From the NCBI GenBank assembly GCA_023374025.1, contig SIJG01000063.1:566216-630215 (forward strand): a stretch of DNA of 64,000 nucleotides. Direction: 5' to 3'. The notes under the pieces are model-generated. The model saw only the letters and a list, made by a program, of their open reading frames with translations. It was not told where the DNA came from and made no database searches. The position numbers were made by a program, and so were the translations under genes. This document shows positions 57,507 to 64,000 of the stretch, one piece after another. Every line of letters begins with the position of its first letter. Positions within the stretch are counted from its first letter, which is position 1. This DNA comes from Heterodera schachtii (Eukaryota > Nematoda > Chromadorea > Rhabditida > Heteroderidae).

Positions 57507-59029
57507 ATGGGAGAATATAACGCATCGCTGGACTTGGTAATTAAAAAATATTATTTATTTTTTAAAATTAAAAAATTTAAGTGGTACCAATATTTCAAAG
57601 AAGATGATGGGCCTCAATTCGTCATTCTGCTTGCCATTTATGGGCTCCGATTAGTTCCGGTCACAATTGGGTTTTTGTTCAATTTGAGCATTGTTTATTT
57701 GACTTGGATGAGCAAGTAAACTAAAGTAAAAATTGTAAATGAATTTAATTATTATTTTTATGAATTTACACGGCATTTGCAACATTTTATTGGCCATGGA
57801 AAGCGCTTTTGGCATGATTTTGGACCTCGGCTATTCAATCAGCTTTTTTGTCGTGCTTTCCGGCACAAAATTTATCCGCTATGAATACTGTTTTATGTAT
57901 TTGATTTTGCCATGTCTGTGCGGGGATTTGGCACAAATTGTCATGGTGTTCACCGGAATTGATCGCGTTTGTGCCGTGGCATTTCCGTTTTGGTAAAAAT
58001 ATTTAATTAATTTTCAATTTGATTATTTTATTTTTTAGGTACAAACAGAGAAGCAAGAAATATTTGCTCGCCATTTTAGCATGCATTTGTTGCTTTCTGT
58101 TCTACGATTTTATAATTTTTTATACTGATTACACACACACAAAAGAAATGTAAGGATTAATTAAAATTTATATATACATATTTATAACAAATTTTAAACG
58201 CATTAAGACAAACGGAATATTTATTTCTTGAAATCTCCAAAATTTTTAAATTCTTAAAATAAAAACAAAAATTATAAAAAAAAAATGCTGCTTTGTTCTT
58301 TATTTATTTTTGATGCGTCTATCAAATACCTGGTCCTAGAAATTTCTAAAAAAAAAAAAAGAACTAAATCGGGTCATGAAAATAGGGTAATTACCGTCCC
58401 AATCTCGGCACCAATCCGTGGAACTTCATTTTTGAATTTTTAAATTAAGCATGCTTTCATGTGCTTGCAACGAAGTGGGGCGAAGCTCATCTGTCGGCAA
58501 AATAATGAACTCCAAAACATTCATTATGAGTGCAATCATCATAATAACCTATTCAATTTGCTGGTATTTGGTGTGCAAATTTGCTCCAACTTCACAAAGT
58601 TAAACAGCAATTTTTTAAATTTTAAATTTTTAAATTTTCTAAAAATTAAGATGTAACTGAAAACAATCGTATGCTTGTCAAAGCATTGTTGGTTATCATC
58701 GCGCTAAATATGATTGGAGTGGCACTAAAATCACTGATCAACTTCTTTTTTCAGCTGTTTATGGTGGTAAATGTGTTTGTCCGTACACCGTATTCCATTG
58801 GCTTTTCATTTCTTACTGTCATCGTATACAGTATCAACGCACCGGTACTTTACAAAATCAGGTAAAATTTTATGAAAACTTTCAATTTAAATTAATAATT
58901 TAAATTTAAATTTTGAATAGCACTGAATATCGCGCACAATTCAACAAGCATTTGCCATGGATTAACAAATTACTTTGCCAAACTAATTCAAACCAGGTCA
59001 ATGTGATCACCACAGTACAACCACATTGA
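57507..59029 (+). pseudogene. Srsx-type 7TM receptor, broken between TM1 and TM2
   Basis: Exons 57507-57536, 57582 to about 57717, about 57739-57992, 58039-58149, 58450-58598, 58651-58861, 58921-59029. Seven hydrophobic segments are recognisable: TM1 LRLVPVTIGFLFNLSIVYLT, TM2 IIIFMNLHGICNILLA, TM3 with FTGIDRVCAVAFPFW (the DRY-like position), TM4 LLAILACICCFLFYDFIIF, TM5 FIMSAIIIITYSICWYLV, TM6 VKALLVIIALNMIGVAL, TM7 IVYSINAPVLYKIR, then STEYRAQFNKH. This is the nematode serpentine chemoreceptor plan. Every later splice joins in phase, but 57717-57738 has in-frame TAA codons and no acceptor, so TM1 and TM2 cannot be joined as read. Recent pseudogene or sequence error. Confidence 0.75.
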
Positions 59030-59677
59030 CGATCAGTGTCAAGGACAGAATGTGATGGAAGCAACAGAAATATTCCAATGGAATTATGTCCACAGTTTTA
59101 ATTTTTTTTTTTAACGGTTAATTTGTTTAAAATTTTCCTTTCACATTAATTAACAGTTTAAATAATTCCAATTTGTTCGTTTTAATTAAAAAATTCAAAA
59201 TTTAATTTGGAAAATATTAATTTGAAACCTTTGAATCAAAATCGAACAATTTTTATATACAAACTTCTCCTTTCTATCTGTAAAGTAAGAATCCGAAAAA
59301 ATTTTGCCAGAAACAATTCCCCTACACAGTCACAGAATCGGGACTGAGATGGCTCAATGCGAAAGGGACTCATGTTATGGACACAAAAAGTTTTATTGGG
59401 TAAATATAATATGAAAAATAAATTGAATAAAGCGACCCAGTTTTTGTCTAAATTAGGAAAAATACTAATGATGGCGGATGTTAAAAATTTAATTATATAT
59501 AATTAGTCATATTTTGAACTTGGAAAATTAATCAAATAGGCAATCAGGTTTTTTTTTTTCTCTTTAAATTTTGATTTTTTATGCGAACAAAATTAAAAAC
59601 TAAACTCTTAACAAATTTATGAAATTAAATTAAAAAAATTCCCAATTTCCTTACAAGCATAAAAGCGAGAAATCTTT
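59030..59677. other. Intergenic, includes left edge of a 2.15-kb duplication
   Basis: From about 59239 the sequence is the left part of the segment repeated at 61845 (shared ATCGAACAATTTTT, ACACAGTCACAGAATCGGG). No gene. Confidence 0.5.
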
Positions 59678-61390
59678 TTACATCTTTCGGCAAAATAAAG
59701 CATGTTTTTGTTTGTCTAAATCATGTTTTTGATTGTATTTGTTGCCACAGCAATACAAAAATTGGAACTTGCAGCAACGGCAAGTCATCTTGAAAAATTT
59801 TAATTAAATGAAATAATTATTATAATATTATAAATTAATTGATTTATTATTCACATGATTGCATCCTTCATTTTTCTCGAACGGAATTTTGCATTTGGGG
59901 CATTTGCGAAATTTTTGACACATTTTGCTGACAATTGATTGTCTCTAAATTTGTTTAATGTTTTTATTAAAAATACATCATCTCTGATAAAATGTTTATT
60001 TCTCATGTTTTAATATGCATAAAAAACTTAAATGAAAAAAAAATGCTTTTTAAAAATTTAATTAGTGTAAAATTCACAAAGTTTTCATCATTGTCAATCT
60101 AACTAAAGAGAATCTAATTTTCAAGTAAAATTTCTCATGAATTCTAGACCAAAAGTTCAATTTATGTTAGAAAATTCATTTTTGTGCTTTATTTTTGAAA
60201 ATTCTTGTTTTTTTTCTTTCAAAAGATTGTCCGTTTTTTTATTATCAAAAAAATATTATTGTAGATTTTCGACACATTTCGTAATGGCATTTGGGGCAAT
60301 GAAATTTCAATTTATCATTCTGCTCAATAGCTTTTTGCTTTAATTTTAATAATCTTAATAAAGCATTATATGGGTTATTATCAGCGACGGGAAGTGGGCC
60401 ATCCATTTCAACGGCACAATTGCATTTAGGACACCTTAATTAGTTGTTAATTAATTAATTAAAATTAATAATTAAATGAATGAATTAAATTGATTGCAGA
60501 AATAAGTCATCGAGCCAAATTGGGTATATAGCTCCTAGTATTGGTATTACCAGTTTTAATAAACAATGACAAATTCCATTAGTCTCATTGCTGATGTCAT
60601 TATTGGTGTCATTATCACAATCAGCAGAAATTGGACAATTCATCGCAACGGCATAATTGCATTTAGGGCATCTTAATTAGTTACTAATTAATTAATTAAA
60701 ATTAATAATTAAATGAATGAATTAAAATTGATTGATTGATTTGCTTGTAAATGACCGTTCCAAGCAAAGACCAGCCGCAGAAACAACATAATCACAACAA
60801 ATTGGACATTCCATACAGTCATCGGGCACACTTGCTTTATCTAAAAAATTAAATTAATATTCTTAAAATTTCAAATTAATAATTGATAAATATTAATTAC
60901 CATTGTCATAAGAATGATTTTGGTCGGAATGTTCATCAGGTTCATTCAAAAATTCACTTTAATTTTTTGGATTATTCAAAGTTTCTTCAACATTATTTTG
61001 TTCAACAATTCCTTCTAAATATTTTAGTTATTTAAATGTTCTTGGATATGCTAAAATTAATTTATTATTATTAATTAATCATCGCTAACTAATCGAACAT
61101 AAATTATTTTTTCTAATTAATAAATATTATTTGTAATTACTATTCTTCTGGTTTTTGTCTTGCTGCTTCTGAATCGAACCGGTTGATTTTGTTTTCGGTT
61201 CAAAAACATTGAAAAACTTAGGCGAAATAAATTTTTATAAATTGCCTAAATTTAAAAATTATTTAAAAATGTTTTTTTGTCCCCTCATTTACGTTGTTCT
61301 TTTTTGGACGCTTTCTTCGAGACTTTTACTACGCTGTTTGAAGATGAAGCAACATTTTGTTTAATTCTATCTAAGAATTGTTTTCAATTT
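59238..61390. repeat. 2.15-kb direct duplication, copy 1
   Basis: Repeated at 61845-64000 and running past the window end; offset about 2606-2611 bp with few differences. It contains RBR copy G. Confidence 0.85.
59678..61375 (-). pseudogene. RBR copy G: rearranged and frameshifted
   Basis: Minus-strand exons: charged exons near 61372-61275 and 61250-61140 (decayed), the EGIVEQNN exon with a TAA at 60961-60959, then a hybrid exon at 60840-60760 where RING1-a DKASVPDDCMECPICCDYV is fused in frame to the linker end VSAAGLCLERSF, a first IBR start (near 60671-60590; CPKCNYAVAMNCPIS), a second IBR exon (60437-60268; CPKCNCAVEMDGPLPVAD, CPKCHYEMCR, then cut), RING2 (near 59943-59855) with one base missing at about 59909-59916, and a last exon CRCCKFQFLYCCG ending at stop 59678. 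No signal-peptide or HAFC exon. Copy H keeps the base missing here. Confidence 0.7.
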
Positions 61391-61844
61391 ATATCAACTT
61401 GTTGAATTCATAAATAGATTGGCAAAATTAATTTTTCATCATTTATGGTGCCCGTATATTTTTTTTAAATTAATATATATTTGTGATACAAATGTTTAAG
61501 AAAATCGCAAAAATTATACCAAAATATATTTGCCAGAAAAAACCATTATGCTTAGAATCAAGGGCGTTGGCGGGGGGGGGGGGGGCTGAGGGGGCTAAAG
61601 CCCCCCGAAACCCAAAAAGTAAAAAATTTTCAGTAAATTTTTTTGAAATTTTAAGCAATTTTCTTAACAAAATTGCATTAAAATACTCAAACAATTTTCC
61701 CGGCGGCGCCTATCGGCACCGCCGGACCCCCATTTTACCATATTTTTGAAAAATGGAGGCCAAAATGGCAAAAAATATTAATTTTTTGGCGAAAAATTTT
61801 GTAAAATACAAGGGATTTCAAAAAACCAAAAATACACCCCCCTA
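61391..61844. other. Spacer between duplicates with GC-rich hairpins
   Basis: 61560-61620 holds a G14 run and GGGGGCTAAAGCCCCC; 61700-61727 holds CCGGCGGCGCC facing GGCACCGCCGG. Both can form tight hairpins, in DNA otherwise AT-rich. No gene; frames on either strand here have no support. Confidence 0.5.
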
Positions 61845-64000
61845 AAAATCGAACAATTTTTTATACAAACTTCTCCTTTCTATCTGTAAAGTAAGAATCC
61901 GAAAAATTTTTGGCAGCAACAATTCCCCTACACAGTCACAGAATCGGGACTGAAATAGCTCAATGTGAAAGGGACTCATGTTATGGACACATAAAGTTTT
62001 ATTGGGTAAATATAATATGAAAATAAATTGAATAAAGCGATCCAGTTTTTGTCTAAATTAGGAAAAATACTAATGATGGCGGATGTTAAAAATTTAATTA
62101 TATATAATTAGTCATATTTTGAATTTGGAAAATTAATCAAAATAAAGCAATCCGGTTTTTTCTTTTTTCTCCTTAAATTTTGATTTTTTATGCGAACAAA
62201 ATTTAAAAAAAAAAACCCTTGACAAATTTATGAAAGAAAATTTAAAAAATTCCCAATTTCCTTACAAGCATAAAAGCGAGAAATCTTTTTACATCTTTCG
62301 GCAAAATAAAGCATGTTTTTGTTTGTCTAAATCATGTTTTTGATTGTATTTGTTGCCACAGCAATACAAAAATTGGAACTTGCAGCAACGGCAAGTCATC
62401 TTGAAAAATTTTAATTAAATGAAATAATTATTATAATATTATAAAATTAATTGATTTATTATTCACATGATTGCATCCTTCATTTTTCTCGAACGGAATT
62501 TTGCATTTGGGGCATTTGCGAAATTTTTTGACACATTTTGCTGACAATTGATTGTCTCTAAATTTGTTTAATGTTTTTTATTAAAAATACATCATCTCTG
62601 ATAAAATGTTTATTTCTCATGTTTTAATATGCATAAAAAACTTAAATGAAAAAAAAATGCTTTTTAAAATTTAATTAGTGTAAAATTCACAAAGTTTTCA
62701 TCATTGTCAATCTAACTAAAGAGAATCTAATTTTCAAGTAAAATTTCTCAGAATTCTAGACCAAAAGTTCAATTTATGTTAGAAATTCATTTTTGTGCTT
62801 TATTTTTGAAAATTCTTGTTTTTTTTCTTTCAAAAGATTGTCCGTTTTTTTATTATCAAAAAAATATTATTGTAGATTTTCGACACATTTCGTAATGGCA
62901 TTTGGGGCAATGAAATTTCAATTTATCATTCTGCTCAATAGCTTTTTGCTTTAATTTTAATAATCTTAATAAAGCATTATATGGGTTATTATCAGCGACG
63001 GGAAGTGGGCCATCCATTTCAACGGCACAATTGCATTTAGGACACCTTAATTAGTTGTTAATTAATTAATTAAAATTAATAATTAAATGAATGAATTAAA
63101 TTGATTGCAGAAATAAGTCATCGAGCCAAATTGGGTATATAGCTCCTAGTATTGGTATTACCAGTTTTAATAAACAATGACAAATTCCATTAGTCTCATT
63201 GCTGATGTCATTATTGGTGTCATTATCACAATCAGCAGAAATTGGACAATTCATCGCAACGGCATAATTGCATTTAGGGCATCTTAATTAGTTACTAATT
63301 AATTAATTAAAATTAATAATTAAATGAATGAATTAAAATTGATTGATTGATTTGCTTGTAAATGACCGTTCCAAGCAAAGACCAGCCGCAGAAACAACAT
63401 AATCACAACAAATTGGACATTCCATACAGTCATCGGGCACACTTGCTTTATCTAAAAAATTAAATTAATATTCTTAAAATTTCAAATTAATAATTGATAA
63501 ATATTAATTACCATTGTCATAAGAATGATTTTGGTCGGAATGTTCATCAGGTTCATTCAAAAATTCACTTTAATTTTTTGGATTATTCAAAGTTTCTTCA
63601 ACATTATTTTGTTCAACAATTCCTTCTAAATATTTTAGTTATTTAAATGTTCTTGGATATGCTAAAATTAATTTATTATTATTAATTAATCATCGCTAAC
63701 TAATCGAACATAAATTATTTTTTCTAATTAATAAATATTATTTGTAATTACTATTCTTCTGGTTTTTGTCTTGCTGCTTCTGAATCGAACCGGTTGATTT
63801 TGTTTTCGGTTCAAAAACATTGAAAAACTTAGGCGAAATAAATTTTTATAAATTGCCTAAATTTAAAAATTATTTAAAATGTTTTTTTGTCCCCTCATTT
63901 ACGTTGTTCTTTTTTTGGACGCTTTCTTCGAGACTTTTTACTACGCTGTTTGAAGATGAAGCAACATTTTGTTTAATTCTATCTAAGAATTGTTTTCAAT
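61845..64000. repeat. 2.15-kb direct duplication, copy 2 (runs off the window)
   Basis: Second copy of 59238-61390. The last bases of the window (ATCTAAGAATTGTTTTCAAT) match 61370-61389. Confidence 0.85.
62289..64000 (-). pseudogene. RBR copy H: duplicate of copy G, 5' end beyond the window
   Basis: Same exon order as copy G, including the in-frame TAA (63572-63570), the RING1-a/linker fusion (near 63395-63400) and the truncated IBR exon. In the RING2 exon (near 62555-62466) H has one more T at about 62522-62528, giving an open CPKCKIPFEKNEGC; G has lost it. So the fusion, stop and IBR truncation predate the duplication and the RING2 frameshift of G followed it. Confidence 0.7.

Noticed and set aside
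61483..61749. Plus-strand 88-codon frame in the spacer (GGGGAEGAKAPRNPK)
   Set aside because: Built on a G14 run and hairpin DNA; no splice sites or homology seen.

Overview
The window looks like AT-rich nuclear DNA of a nematode, probably a clade IV plant parasite and plausibly a root-knot type. Reasons: many short introns with TTTTAG or TTTAAG acceptors; start codons lying a few bases behind such acceptors, as at trans-splice sites; a nematode Srsx-type 7TM receptor; an annexin; a nematode-type secreted C-type lectin; and many signal-peptide proteins. The genus is an inference. Exon structures were built by eye from reading frame, splice dinucleotides and phase.

Layout. 0.2-1.9 kb (+): the 3' half of an annexin gene. 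2.8-6.0 kb (-): a CUB/LDLa single-pass membrane protein. 6.6-7.7 kb (+): a secreted protein made of proline/methionine heptads. 7.9-37.2 kb (-): a tandem array of genes and gene pieces encoding RBR (RING1-IBR-RING2) ubiquitin-ligase-like proteins; complete copies start with a signal peptide. The array is interleaved with pieces of the heptad-repeat gene, foldback repeats and copied promoter DNA. Further copies lie at 47.4-49.8 kb and at 59.7-64.0 kb (a tandem pair). Between them are a Lys/Ser 15-residue-repeat gene (29.8-30.5 kb), a small secreted ORF (31.2 kb), a 460-bp tandem array (37.4-39.0 kb), a secreted lysine-rich protein with nuclear-targeting-like motifs plus a paralogous fragment (41.0-42.5 kb), an unknown coiled-coil gene (42.9-43.9 kb), a secreted C-type lectin (44.8-46.1 kb), a repeat-rich stretch with a GC-rich island (50-54 kb), a broken bacterial-like glycosyltransferase (54.6-55.8 kb) and a nearly intact 7TM receptor (57.5-59.0 kb).

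Main point: a family of predicted SECRETED RBR ubiquitin-ligase-like proteins is being amplified here. The exons for the RING1 half all begin and end in phase 1, so they can be multiplied or lost without breaking the frame; copies carry one to three RING1 modules before a single IBR and RING2. One copy (47424-49760) reads as a clean 351-residue protein with every expected zinc ligand class and the RING2 catalytic cysteine. Copy A (9799-13659) also reads through, with several modules. Other copies show frameshifts, stops or truncation, as expected of birth-and-death evolution. With the lectin, the heptad-repeat protein and the NLS-bearing secreted protein, the window looks like an effector-type secreted gene cluster; that reading is inference.
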